DNA of 64,000 bases from Catenovulum sediminis. Its GTDB lineage: Bacteria; Pseudomonadota; Gammaproteobacteria; Enterobacterales; Alteromonadaceae. How positions within the stretch are numbered: position 1 is the stretch's first letter; each line of letters opens with the position of its first letter. The position numbers and the translations under genes are program-made. The notes under the pieces are model-generated. The model was given only the letters and a program-made list of their open reading frames with translations. It was not told where the DNA came from and ran no database searches. Below, in pieces: positions 26,108-35,279 of this stretch. Location: NCBI RefSeq assembly GCF_040270295.1, contig NZ_JBELOE010000280.1. One strand, 5' to 3'.

Positions 26108-26883
26108 TAATCTGTCTCATACCCATGCGATTCTATAATCGTCTTACTTGTTTGTGAGCTTAAAAATAACATAAAGGCTTGCGCTAACGGGTTATTATTT
26201 GCTTTTTTTAACGTCACAGCGTGCTGCGCTATTTGTTCATGCATGGAGGCTGGTACCAACCAATAAGCTTCTTCTGCTTGCTTACTTGCTTTAACCTGAG
26301 ACAAAGCGACAAATCCCAATTCAGCATTTCCGGTTGCGACAAACTGATAGGCTTGTGAAACATTTTCGCCCATTACCCAATCTGCTTTAGTTTTGCGCTC
26401 GAGCTTCAATTTTTCTAACACTTGCAATGCTGCTAAACCATAAGGGGCTAGTTTTGGGTTGGCCATAGCCAGTTTATTGTATTCACCATTTAATAACGTG
26501 CGCTGAGTTACCGGTGTTTGCAAGATCTGTCGATTATTGTTAGAGCGCCATAAAACCAATCGACCAACTGCATACGGGTATGGCTGTGTACCTGCTGTTA
26601 AATTGTCTGCAATTAATCTCTGCGGTTTATCTGAATCGGCCGATAAAAAAACATCAAACGGTGCACCTTGCTTAATTTGTGCATATAACTTACCGGAAGA
26701 TGCGTAAGAAACACGAACACTCTGAGGGTTCAGCTTTTTTGATAGGATAAATGCACGCTCTAAATCCTGCATCACATTGATGAAGTTAGAAGCCACCGCA
26801 ATATTAAGTTGCTGAGCGCAGAGTTGAGACGACGCTTGGGCCGTGAAAAATAATATAAATGTAAAAATGATCTTAAATCGCAA
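26107..26883 (-). CDS. modA: Periplasmic molybdate-binding protein
   Basis: 258 aa with a Sec signal peptide (FKIIFTFILFFTAQASSQLCA). Mature part begins QQLNIAVASNFINVMQDLER, with the family motifs SYASSGKLYAQIKQGAPFDV and GENVSQAYQFVATGNAELGF. It captures molybdate or tungstate for ModBC. It follows the 116-aa gene by 37 nt. No ModE gene or obvious ModE palindrome was found. Confidence 0.95.
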   Translation of the reverse strand: MRFKIIFTFILFFTAQASSQLCAQQLNIAVASNFINVMQDLERAFILSKKLNPQSVRVSYASSGKLYAQIKQGAPFDVFLSADSDKPQRLIADNLTAGTQPYPYAVGRLVLWRSNNNRQILQTPVTQRTLLNGEYNKLAMANPKLAPYGLAALQVLEKLKLERKTKADWVMGENVSQAYQFVATGNAELGFVALSQVKASKQAEEAYWLVPASMHEQIAQHAVTLKKANNNPLAQAFMLFLSSQTSKTIIESHGYETD

Positions 26884-26920
26884 TTTAATAAACCACCTGA
26901 TTCGCTAGATAAACGTTCTT

Positions 26921-27271
26921 TTAATGATAACGGGATAATCTAAGCTGCCAATTGCCTTGATGATGCAACTGACATGCTTGTTCACTATCAAAGTGTATTT
27001 GTTTTTCAGGCTTAACTAAATTGACATCAGCCGCTGACAAAAATTGAGTAATCCACTTTATTAAAACTTGTTCTTTTTGTTCACTTAGTGCATTTTCTAA
27101 GTGTTGTTGAGTATTAAACACACATACGATTTGCAAACTATCCGGAAAACATTGATAGTTAACTAAGTGGGTTAGCCAAACGAAGCCCGCTATATCAGCC
27201 TGTGCTAAATGACACACTTGCGTCAATTGTTTGATGATTCGTTTTTCAGTATTTTTATCCGCTTTACGCAC
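26921..27271 (-). CDS. Hypothetical protein upstream of modABC
   Basis: 116 aa, soluble, starting MRKADKNTEKRIIKQLTQVC. The segment GFVWLTHLVNYQCFPDSLQIVCVFNT resembles small Alteromonadales/Shewanella proteins often loosely labelled Fis-family regulator, though I see no clear helix-turn-helix. Same strand as modA with a 37-nt gap, so it may be the first gene of the molybdate operon. Function unknown. Confidence 0.6.
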   Translation of the reverse strand: MRKADKNTEKRIIKQLTQVCHLAQADIAGFVWLTHLVNYQCFPDSLQIVCVFNTQQHLENALSEQKEQVLIKWITQFLSAADVNLVKPEKQIHFDSEQACQLHHQGNWQLRLSRYH

Positions 27272-27364
27272 GATACCCCCTTATTGAAAAGCATATGATA
27301 GCAGGATAGCGCTAGGTTAAGTCAAAAAGACATGTATAATTAGATAAGTGCTCATAAAATATAG

Positions 27365-27838
27365 GTGCAAGCCATGTCTGCAGAAAATTGCAAGCAAAAC
27401 ATATACGAAAATAATCCGCTACACGGACTTAAACTAGAGGTGTTAATTGAGCAGCTCGTAAACCATTATGGCTTTGAAATTCTAGCTGAGTACACCAATA
27501 TTAAATGCTTTAAAAATAACCCTAGTATAGCCTCTAGTATTAAATTTTTACGCAACACAGACTGGGCACGAGAAAAACTGGAGATTTTCTATTTATATAA
27601 GTTTAAAAATCTACCCAAACCTGATGATGCAAATTATGCATTGCCACCACGAGATCGAATTATACCCGCACACCAAAAACCCAGATCACCAGTTGAATTA
27701 AAACTAGGTGAAGCGCCGCCACCAAAACAAGGGCGGGCACCTGCAAACAAAGACTTGCAGTCTAAACGACAGCCTAAACGCCAAAGTAAAAATAGAGCGA
27801 CTCATAATCAAGATGACCCGTGGGCAGCTTACCGTTAA
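27365..27838 (+). CDS. VF530/DUF2132 family putative DNA-binding protein with long basic tail
   Basis: 157 aa. Residues 17-85 match VF530 (NPLHGLKLEVLIEQLVNHYG, FKNNPSIASSIKFLRNTDWA, REKLEIFYLYKF), a small helical fold reported to bind DNA. After residue 90 it has a proline-, lysine- and glutamine-rich tail (PAHQKPRSP, QSKRQPKRQSKNR), about 65 residues beyond the usual domain, likely disordered and nucleic-acid-binding. It is monocistronic. Confidence 0.75.
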   Translation: MQAMSAENCKQNIYENNPLHGLKLEVLIEQLVNHYGFEILAEYTNIKCFKNNPSIASSIKFLRNTDWAREKLEIFYLYKFKNLPKPDDANYALPPRDRIIPAHQKPRSPVELKLGEAPPPKQGRAPANKDLQSKRQPKRQSKNRATHNQDDPWAAYR

Positions 27839-28002
27839 CGCATAAACTTGATATCTGTGTCACTTTTTAAACTCGCTATCTGTGCTAAGTTGAATTATCA
27901 ATAGTTTTTGGACTATCAATATCTTTGTCTATACTCTTCAGATACCAAGGTAAATTGATTCAATGAGTATAGATTCAAATCCCACATTTCAAGGAAAGTT
28001 AT

Positions 28003-28662
28003 ATGTATAAACTATATTATCAACCTGGCTGGTCTAGCATGGCACCGCATTTTTTATTGGCCGAAATGGGTGTCGAGTTTCAACTAAAACTGGTAGACGT
28101 TGAAGCAAAGGAACATAAATCACCTGACTTTTTAAAATTGAATCCCACCGGGCGGATCCCCGTACTTACAGACGACAGCCTTGCACTATTTGAAAGTGCG
28201 GCGATATGTTTATATGTATGTGATAAAGAGCCGAAAACACATATGATGCCAGAAGTTGGGACTGTTGAGCGCGCAAAGTGTTATCAATGGTTGGCTTATT
28301 TAAATAGTACAGTACAAACCGAAATGGATATGCTTTTTTATCCAAACAACCACACGACAGATGCGACCTCTGCACCTGCAATTGCTGAGCGCCAAGAGCA
28401 ACGTTTAATGGCAATGTTCGAAATTTTAGACAATGAGCTGGCACAACAAAACTATTTACAACAAAACTATTTAGTGGGTGATAAAATGACAGTATGCGAC
28501 TGTTTTTTATTGATGCTAGTAATGTGGGGGCATGAAGAATTTAAAGTATCACCGCTAACCATGCCAAACCTGAGTCGTTTTTTTAAAAACATAATACAAA
28601 AACAATCTGTTCAGGCTGTCTGTGAAGTTGAACAGCTCGATTTAAACGATTATGTAGTCTAA
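28003..28662 (+). CDS. Glutathione S-transferase family protein
   Basis: 219 aa. N-terminal thioredoxin fold MYKLYYQPGWSSMAPHFLL with cis-Pro motif NPTGRIPVL and glutathione-contact motif ESAAICLYV; the all-helical C-terminal domain includes NYLVGDKMTVCDCFLL, the N-capping-box region. Substrate not predictable. GGAA lies 8 nt before the ATG. Stand-alone gene. Confidence 0.88.
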   Translation: MYKLYYQPGWSSMAPHFLLAEMGVEFQLKLVDVEAKEHKSPDFLKLNPTGRIPVLTDDSLALFESAAICLYVCDKEPKTHMMPEVGTVERAKCYQWLAYLNSTVQTEMDMLFYPNNHTTDATSAPAIAERQEQRLMAMFEILDNELAQQNYLQQNYLVGDKMTVCDCFLLMLVMWGHEEFKVSPLTMPNLSRFFKNIIQKQSVQAVCEVEQLDLNDYVV

Positions 28663-28720
28663 TGACACAAGTTACCTGTTGATCTATTTTTAAAAAGCGC
28701 TTAACGGATGACGGTTAATT

Positions 28721-29029
28721 TCAGTCATCCGGCCCTTCTAGCGTAAACACCAAGTGTTTACGCATATCTTTTATTAAAATTCCTTTTTTAAACAAGTGTG
28801 CACTTAAACGCTTTTGCCATTTTAGTAGTTGAGAAGTTGCAACTTCACACTCAGCTTCTGTTTTAAACTGCATACGCACCAGCAAAGACCCTGGGAATGC
28901 GTCATAATCCATACTAAACCAACATTGCTCTACACCATCTAACTGCGCAAATGCCTGTTCTTCTAATTGAGTGACCGCCGACATCACTGCCGCTTGTTGT
29001 TTAATTTGAACCTTTGATAATTTTTTCAT
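28721..29029 (-). CDS. Conserved hypothetical protein (102 aa)
   Basis: Soluble alpha/beta protein starting MKKLSKVQIKQQAAVMSAVT, with CWFSMDYDAFPGSLLVRMQF and ILIKDMRKHLVFTLEGPDD. I do not recognise a named family. Its layout resembles the 116-aa protein at 26921-27271 (short helix, then 'F-P-x-SL' strand and a Cys/His-poor end), which may be coincidence. Upstream sits a (GTTTTA)5 tract. The stop codon is inside a GGATGAC/GTCATCC hairpin. Confidence 0.55.
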   Translation of the reverse strand: MKKLSKVQIKQQAAVMSAVTQLEEQAFAQLDGVEQCWFSMDYDAFPGSLLVRMQFKTEAECEVATSQLLKWQKRLSAHLFKKGILIKDMRKHLVFTLEGPDD

Positions 29030-29050
29030 GTTTGGTGATTACCTGTTTTG

Positions 29051-29080
29051 GTTTTAGTTTTAGTTTTAGTTTTAGTTTTA
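29051..29080. repeat. Hexanucleotide tandem repeat (GTTTTA)5
   Basis: Five perfect copies of GTTTTA, preceded by one variant GTTTTG, in the 64-nt gap between the flavoprotein gene and the 102-aa gene, 21 bp before the latter's start. Such tracts can change copy number by slippage and alter promoter or leader spacing. Confidence 0.85.
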
Positions 29081-29093
29081 AAGATACACAAAA

Positions 29094-30293
29094 TCAAACT
29101 GCCTGTCCGCATGCAACGCCACTGCTCCATGCATACTGGAAGTTATAACCGCCAAGCCAGCCGGTAACTTCTGTCACTTCGCCAATAAAAAACAAGCCAG
29201 GCGCTTTTTTAGCTTCAAAGGTTTTCGAGCTAAGCTCGTCTGTATCAACACCTCCTAGAGTCACTTCAGCAGTACGATAACCTTCAGTGCCATTGGGTTT
29301 AATGGTCCAGTGGTGAAAATAATCATGCATTTGTTTAATTTCAGTATGCGTTAGCTGATTAACCGCTTTATCGGGTATCGCTTGTTCATTCGTTAAAATA
29401 TCGATAAAACGACTCGGTAAAATTTGACTCAAGCAATTTTTAAGTGATTTTTTTGGATTGTTTTGTCGCCAGCTTTCAATCAGTTCAGCCAGCGATTCAT
29501 CCGGTAATAAATTGATGGTTACCGACTGCCCAGCTTGCCAGTAGGATGATATTTGCAAGATAGCTGGGCCGGATAAACCGCGGTGGGTAAATAAAATATT
29601 TTCGCGAAAGCTTTGTCCGCTTTCGCTGCTCACCAAACAATCAATACTGATGCCAGATAGACCGTCAAAACGTTGCTTATCATGATCATGTAAGGTAAAT
29701 GGCACCAAAGCAGCCGTGGTTGGTAATAGTTGTAAGCCAAATTGCTCAGCAATTTTATAACCAATCGGGCTCGCCCCGAGTTTCGGCATGGTTAAGCCAC
29801 CACTGGCCACCACTAAAGACTGGCACTGAAACTCGCCATTTGATGTTTCGAGCTGATAACCTGAGTCTATGTTTGTAACTTTCAGCACTTCACTGCGCAA
29901 AATGACCTCAGTGCCGGCCCAATCACATTCTGTCATAAGAATATCAACAATGTCTTGAGCGCTATTATCACAAAATAATTGGCCTAAGGTTTTATGATGA
30001 TAAGCAAGGCCGTGACGCTCGACTAACTCAATAAAATCATGCTGGGTATAACGGCTTAAACAAGATTTAACAAAATGAGGATTACGGCAAAGGTAGTTTT
30101 CCGGTTTGGCATTTTCATTGGTAAAGTTACAGCGCCCACCGCCGCTGATTAATATTTTGCGGCCTGGTTTTTTACCCATATCCAATACCGCGACGCTTTT
30201 TCCGCGATAACCTGCGGTTGCAGCGCACATTAATCCTGCGGCTCCAGCTCCTATAATCACAACATCATACTGCTTCAAGTGTTTTTCCCACAT
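29094..30293 (-). CDS. HI0933/YhiN-type FAD-dependent oxidoreductase
   Basis: 399 aa from the ATG at 30291-30293; a TTG at 30276-30278 (giving M-KQYDVVIIGAGAAG with GGGA 7 nt upstream) matches family starts better and may be real. N-terminal FAD dinucleotide motif VIIGAGAAGLMCAATAG, ISGGGRCNFTN, and the C-terminal FAD motif FIGEVTEVTGWLGGYNFQYA. Homologue of E. coli YhiN; substrate unknown. Confidence 0.85.
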   Translation of the reverse strand: MWEKHLKQYDVVIIGAGAAGLMCAATAGYRGKSVAVLDMGKKPGRKILISGGGRCNFTNENAKPENYLCRNPHFVKSCLSRYTQHDFIELVERHGLAYHHKTLGQLFCDNSAQDIVDILMTECDWAGTEVILRSEVLKVTNIDSGYQLETSNGEFQCQSLVVASGGLTMPKLGASPIGYKIAEQFGLQLLPTTAALVPFTLHDHDKQRFDGLSGISIDCLVSSESGQSFRENILFTHRGLSGPAILQISSYWQAGQSVTINLLPDESLAELIESWRQNNPKKSLKNCLSQILPSRFIDILTNEQAIPDKAVNQLTHTEIKQMHDYFHHWTIKPNGTEGYRTAEVTLGGVDTDELSSKTFEAKKAPGLFFIGEVTEVTGWLGGYNFQYAWSSGVACGQAV

Positions 30294-30542
30294 CAAAAAT
30301 TTGCGCGAATTTTAGCAAGATAATCTCTCTTTGTAATAAAAAAGCCAATATAAAAATAGACGCTTACAACGTCATTACGATTACAAATTCAAATAAACCC
30401 AAGCTAGAGTATCGGTAAGCTTGATATCATTATACGAGACCGTTCGCCTCAATTAGCGGATATCTGAACCTTAACGATTTTTTTAACAGTCAAAATGCAG
30501 TATCCTAGCGCGATTGCAATTAACCCAATTGGTTGATTAAAA

Positions 30543-31295
30543 ATGAAACAAACACTTAAACAATTACAAACTTTAAAAGGCAATACACGCATTAGTATGC
30601 TAACCGCATATAACTGCCCTGTCGCTCGTAGCATTGAACAAGCCGGCGTGCCAATTATATTGGTTGGTGACTCTGTGGGCATGGTTGAAATGGGATTTTC
30701 AAGCACGCGAGATGTCACCATGGACCATATGGTTTACCACATTGGTGGGGTCCGTCGTGGTGCCCCTGATACGCATATTATTGGTGATTTACCCCATCTT
30801 ACCTATGAAACCATCGAAGATGCGGTAAATAATGCTAAACGATTAGTAGCAGCCGGTGCAGATAGTGTAAAACTGGAAGGCCCTTATTTTGATGCAGTAA
30901 CAGCCATTGTTGCAGAAGGCATTGAAGTGGTCGCACATACAGGCTTAACCCCACAAAAGGCAACCAGCTTTAAAAAAGTAGGTAAAAATGCACAAGAAGC
31001 CGAACAGATTTTGCAAGAATCAATTCAATTACAAAATGCCGGTGCTGGTATGTTAGTTTTAGAGCATATACCGGCTGAATTAGGTTTAAAAATCACCGGC
31101 GCTTTGACTATTCCAACCATTGGTATTGGTGCTGGCGGCGATACAGATGGGCAAGTGTTAGTGATTAACGATGCGTTAGGCATTGGTGATTATTGGCCGC
31201 CTTTTTCGAAACAATATGCGCATGTCACAGATACTATATCTAAAGTTTGTGCTCAATTTAGACACGAAGTTGAAAACAAGCAGTTTCCCGAATAA
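30543..31295 (+). CDS. panB: 3-methyl-2-oxobutanoate hydroxymethyltransferase
   Basis: 250 aa, slightly shorter than E. coli PanB (264). TIM-barrel with metal-binding VGDSVGMVEMGF, DVTMDHMVYHI, VKLEG, VVAHTGLTPQ and TIGIGAGGDTDGQVLV (usual GIGAGPxxDGQVLV). It makes ketopantoate from 2-oxoisovalerate in pantothenate/CoA synthesis. panC is not adjacent, unlike in most relatives. yciK follows after 23 nt. Confidence 0.92.
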   Translation: MKQTLKQLQTLKGNTRISMLTAYNCPVARSIEQAGVPIILVGDSVGMVEMGFSSTRDVTMDHMVYHIGGVRRGAPDTHIIGDLPHLTYETIEDAVNNAKRLVAAGADSVKLEGPYFDAVTAIVAEGIEVVAHTGLTPQKATSFKKVGKNAQEAEQILQESIQLQNAGAGMLVLEHIPAELGLKITGALTIPTIGIGAGGDTDGQVLVINDALGIGDYWPPFSKQYAHVTDTISKVCAQFRHEVENKQFPE

Positions 31296-31318
31296 TTAAA
31301 AAGTGATACTTAAACTTT

Positions 31319-32092
31319 ATGACAGATCAAAACTCAACTTTAAACTTTGCAGTCGCACCTGATTGTTTAAAAGGTAAAACAATTTTAGTGACAGGTGCCG
31401 GAGCCGGTATTGGTAAAGCCGCAGCACTTGCTTACGCGAAACACGGTGCAGAAGTAATTTTGCTTGGACGCACCACCGCCAAACTTGAAAAAGTGTATGA
31501 TGAAATCATGGCGTTATCCGATACTTATCCAATTGCCGAGCCTGCCATTGTGCCATTAGATTTGAAAGGGGCGAGTAAACAAAATTACATTGATATGGCA
31601 ACAACCATTGAACAAACATTTGGTAAACTGGATGGCGTTTTAAACAACGCTGGTGCACTAGGCAGCATCATGCCTTTTGAGCAATTTCCACAAGAAATGC
31701 TTGAAGAAGTCATGCAAGTAAATGTAAATGCACAGTTTATTATGATGCAAGCGTTAATACCTGTTTTAAAGAAAGCCGATTCTGCTTCTATTATCTTTAC
31801 CAGCTCGTCGGTGGGCAGAAAAGGTCGGGCATTTTGGGGCCCTTATGCTATTTCTAAGTTTGCAACTGAGGGCATGATGCAAGTATTGGCTGAAGAATAT
31901 GACAATACTAAAATGCGTTTTAATTGCATCAACCCAGGTGCAACTGCAACTAAGATGAGGCAAACCGCCTACCCGGCTGAAGATCAGAAAAAGCTTAAGC
32001 AACCAGACGAAATTATGCCTGTGTATCTTTATCTAATGTCCGATGAAAGCCAAAAAGTGAATGGCCAGTCTTTAGATGCTCAGCCGAAATAA
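31319..32092 (+). CDS. yciK: Short-chain dehydrogenase/reductase YciK
   Basis: 257 aa. Rossmann fold with TGAGAGIGKAAAL, LNNAGALGS, catalytic Ser in IFTSSSVGRKGRAFWG and YxxxK in GPYAISKFATEGMMQVL. It matches E. coli YciK along its length (DEIMPVYLYLMSDES, DAQP end). Substrate unknown. Probably cotranscribed with panB, and convergent with the diguanylate cyclase with a 3-nt gap. Confidence 0.9.
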   Translation: MTDQNSTLNFAVAPDCLKGKTILVTGAGAGIGKAAALAYAKHGAEVILLGRTTAKLEKVYDEIMALSDTYPIAEPAIVPLDLKGASKQNYIDMATTIEQTFGKLDGVLNNAGALGSIMPFEQFPQEMLEEVMQVNVNAQFIMMQALIPVLKKADSASIIFTSSSVGRKGRAFWGPYAISKFATEGMMQVLAEEYDNTKMRFNCINPGATATKMRQTAYPAEDQKKLKQPDEIMPVYLYLMSDESQKVNGQSLDAQPK

Positions 32093-32095
32093 TGC

Positions 32096-33118
32096 TTAAA
32101 ATAACTCAATATCATTTTTGATAACAATTGGGGAAATCAAACCTTGGGTTAACAACTGCTGATAATCGGCTAACTGATTACGACCATTTTCTTTCGCGTA
32201 ATATAAAGCTTTATCAGCTTTTTCGACCACTAAACCCGGAGGTTCCCCAACTTCAATATGAGTCATTCCTATGCTGACGGTCATTGCGATACCCTCTGGA
32301 AATTTAAAAGACTCTACCGATGTTCTGAAACGCTCATAAATTTCAGTTGCGCTTGTTTTATCCGTTGCATTTAAAACCACAATAAACTCTTCGCCACCAT
32401 ACCTAAATAAAATGTCCTCTTTGCGAAATGAAGCCGTCATAATACTGGCAATCATAATTAACACTTCATCACCATAAGTATGCCCATACTTGTCGTTAAC
32501 TCTTTTAAAATGGTCTAGGTCAACTAAGGCCAACCAGTAATATCGGCTGGCGCCTGTATCTCTGCGATCTAAAGGCGTATTGACTTCTAAATTAGCTGAT
32601 TGTTTGATTAGATCTAGTAGCCGAACTTCTAAGGTTTTGCGATTTAATAAACCAGTTAAATTATCTTTTTCTGCTTCATTTATTAAAACAACTAAATTAC
32701 AGTAAATGTTGATTAAACCTAATAGCGCTTTTTCATTGTAAGCTTTATTATATTGGCCGCGCATCTCTAACAAACCAAATAATTTATTTTTTGATTGCAG
32801 AGGAATTATTTTATATTCATCACCTTCTGCTACTTTGCGTGACTGAAAAGCAAGTTCCAGTTCGGGTACTAAACTGATATCAACATTTTTTACAGAAATA
32901 AGATCGCGCTCTTCGAGTGAATCATTATTATGTTCATTTAGTTCACTACGCACAAACTGATAAGTATCTAAATAAGGAATTGCTTCATATATAAATATTT
33001 CTTCACACGAAGCAACATGATGGATCGCATGAATCATCATGCGATCTAAACTGAGCCTGTCATTAACATTGGTAATATCAACAATTTGCTCTAGTAAATG
33101 AATTGGGTCGAGGTTCAT
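32096..33118 (-). CDS. Diguanylate cyclase with N-terminal GAF-like domain
   Basis: 340 aa, soluble. A GAF-like sensor (about 1-150) precedes a GGDEF domain with intact signature FRYGGEEFIVV. RKED, five residues before it, is an RxxD inhibitory site, so c-di-GMP synthesis with product inhibition is expected. DxLTGLLNRKTLE opens the domain. The start lacks a Shine-Dalgarno and lies just after a GGGCTATA/TATAGCCC hairpin (33126-33162), which could affect translation. Confidence 0.9.
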   Translation of the reverse strand: MNLDPIHLLEQIVDITNVNDRLSLDRMMIHAIHHVASCEEIFIYEAIPYLDTYQFVRSELNEHNNDSLEERDLISVKNVDISLVPELELAFQSRKVAEGDEYKIIPLQSKNKLFGLLEMRGQYNKAYNEKALLGLINIYCNLVVLINEAEKDNLTGLLNRKTLEVRLLDLIKQSANLEVNTPLDRRDTGASRYYWLALVDLDHFKRVNDKYGHTYGDEVLIMIASIMTASFRKEDILFRYGGEEFIVVLNATDKTSATEIYERFRTSVESFKFPEGIAMTVSIGMTHIEVGEPPGLVVEKADKALYYAKENGRNQLADYQQLLTQGLISPIVIKNDIELF

Positions 33119-33174
33119 AATGATAGGGCTATATCAGTGCTCTCTACAGAAAAGTATAGCCCATCTTTAAATAT

Positions 33175-35127
33175 TTACAGGCCGGATTCAGCATTGATCA
33201 AAGTAAGGTATTCGCCCTCTGAAATAACCGTTACGCCTTTTTCTTGTGCCGCTTTAATCTTTGCCTCTCCTACTTTCTCACCCGTAACCAAATAATCCGT
33301 TTTACCCGTTACCGATTTAGCAACTTTTGCACCTAAGCCTTTAGCTTGCTTTTCCATATCCCCTCTGGAACCTTGTAACATGGTACCGGTAAATACCAGC
33401 GTTTTTCCTGCTACCGGCGAGTCAGAGTTGCCAGCATCACTTAGTTTAGGTGTTTGAGTTAGATTAAAACCTAGCTGATATACTTTAAAAAACTCTTCCC
33501 GAATATTGGCCAATCCTTCAAAGATTGCTTCGGCGCTTAACTGCGCAAAACCGTCAATTTTAACCATATCTTCAACTGAGATATCAAACAATTCTGTTAG
33601 CGTGTGATGTTGCAAAAGCTTCTCACAATTGCCGCCGCCCAACCGGCTTACACCAAAAGCGGCTAGAAAACGCCAGTCTTCAATTTCAATTTCTCGACTG
33701 GCTTTGAGTTGATCAACCAAATTTTGCGATGTTTTATCGCCGAAGCCAAATTTTACAAAGTCTTCAATTGTTAATTGATAGATTTGGTGGATATGTTTGA
33801 CGTTAAAGCCGCTTATTTTTTCAATAACTTTAGGACCAAAACCATCGTTATTGCCCAGTGTTTTGAAAAAGTGAATTAAGGTGTTCTCTGTTTGTGCCGG
33901 ACAATCCGTTTTATTCGGGCACATTAAATGGTCTGACTCCCAAATAACATGAGATCCGCAGCTCGGACAGTTCTCGGGGAGTTCAGGCTCAGCCGCTTTT
34001 ATCACTTTCTCAATTTTTGGAATAACCAGACCACTTCTCACTAATTGAACAACTGCTCCTGGCCCAACACCATTGGTTTTCACCATATTATAGTGATGTA
34101 CCGTTACACGGCTAATGGTCGCACCACTCAGTTTAGTCGGAATTAATTCAGCAACCGGCGATAATCGACCGGTACGTGATGTTTGGGGTAATACTTTAAC
34201 AACCTCAACTTCAGCAGATTCGTCGTTAACCTTGTATGCAATTTGCCACCTATGATGATGACGGGTTGCCCCCATATGCGCTTTGATTTCTTCATTTGTC
34301 GTTTCAATAATGACACCGTCTATGTCAAAATCGACTGCATTCCATATACTCTCTACAATTTTTTCAAAATCATTGAGTAATGTTTGATAATGACCGGTCC
34401 AGTTTTCTATTGCTGCAAACGGATAAAAAACGCAAGCGCCATCATCGATTGCTTTTTGAATATTTGCATCGATTTTTTTCTCAGCAATAATAGCGGCTTG
34501 AATATTACGGGAGTTTTCAAAATGTTTACTCAATACTTCATCAAAATAGCTCTTTTTAATGACTATTTCGCCTGGACCTAAACCACGCTCAGCATCATTC
34601 GCAACTTGTAATCCTCGAGCAAAAGCACGAGTTACATCTTGGCCTCGTACACCGTCACCACGAGTGTATAAAGTTTGCCCATCATCAAATGCAGCATAAC
34701 CGTCTAATTTTGGCGTAACACGAACTTGAATATCTGATTCTGCTACATCTAGTTCATCGGCGGCTTTTAAAATCCGATCGGACCATTTTTTAATTTCTTC
34801 AAACGAATAAGCTTTATCGGTAGACAGCATTTTTTGTGGCAACGGAACCGTTTTACTATCTACCACCACTTCAGGCTCGACTGTGGTCAAATATGGATGA
34901 ACAGGGTCTTTATCTTTTAACTGATCGAGGTATTGATCGTAGCTTTGATCGTCGATAACCGGATAACCTGCACGATATAATGCATTTGAAACTTCCAAAA
35001 GCAATAGAAGGTTATCTAAACTTAAATTGTTTGATTGATACAAAGATTCAAGTTCAGAGGCGGATTGCTGAAGATCTGCTTCGTCAAGAACGGATAATTG
35101 CTGTTGATTAAATTTAACTGCTGACAT
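33175..35127 (-). CDS. NAD+-dependent DNA ligase, divergent LigA-type
   Basis: 650 aa from the ATG at 35125-35127; a TTG start 11 codons upstream is possible. Full LigA domain set: Ia domain (NALYRAGYPVIDDQSYD), adenylation motif VTPKLDGYAAF with the catalytic Lys, TRGDGVRGQDVT, OB fold (SRTGRLSPVAEL), Cys4 zinc finger (CPSCGSH..CPNKTDCP), HhH repeats and a C-terminal BRCT (LVFTGTMLQGSRGDMEKQ). The region around FENSRNIQAAIIAEKK departs from the usual FANPRNAAAG, and the LxxRGE motif is GEIVI. Canonical ligA normally sits beside zipA, so this may be a second ligase. Confidence 0.85.
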   Translation of the reverse strand: MSAVKFNQQQLSVLDEADLQQSASELESLYQSNNLSLDNLLLLLEVSNALYRAGYPVIDDQSYDQYLDQLKDKDPVHPYLTTVEPEVVVDSKTVPLPQKMLSTDKAYSFEEIKKWSDRILKAADELDVAESDIQVRVTPKLDGYAAFDDGQTLYTRGDGVRGQDVTRAFARGLQVANDAERGLGPGEIVIKKSYFDEVLSKHFENSRNIQAAIIAEKKIDANIQKAIDDGACVFYPFAAIENWTGHYQTLLNDFEKIVESIWNAVDFDIDGVIIETTNEEIKAHMGATRHHHRWQIAYKVNDESAEVEVVKVLPQTSRTGRLSPVAELIPTKLSGATISRVTVHHYNMVKTNGVGPGAVVQLVRSGLVIPKIEKVIKAAEPELPENCPSCGSHVIWESDHLMCPNKTDCPAQTENTLIHFFKTLGNNDGFGPKVIEKISGFNVKHIHQIYQLTIEDFVKFGFGDKTSQNLVDQLKASREIEIEDWRFLAAFGVSRLGGGNCEKLLQHHTLTELFDISVEDMVKIDGFAQLSAEAIFEGLANIREEFFKVYQLGFNLTQTPKLSDAGNSDSPVAGKTLVFTGTMLQGSRGDMEKQAKGLGAKVAKSVTGKTDYLVTGEKVGEAKIKAAQEKGVTVISEGEYLTLINAESGL

Positions 35128-35279
35128 GCCATGTACTTTATTTACTTCTAATAATGGCAAATTTTAACTTAAAAACGTCGCTTAAGCAGGCTCAAATTTA
35201 AATTATTAAAAAGATTAAGGCTTCATTGCTTGTTTACTCATACAAAGAAGCCATCTGCTTTGAAATCTAGAAACTTCAC

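Noticed and set aside
29051..29080. CRISPR-like or telomere-like repeat
   Set aside because: Six-base perfect units without spacers; a simple slippage tract.
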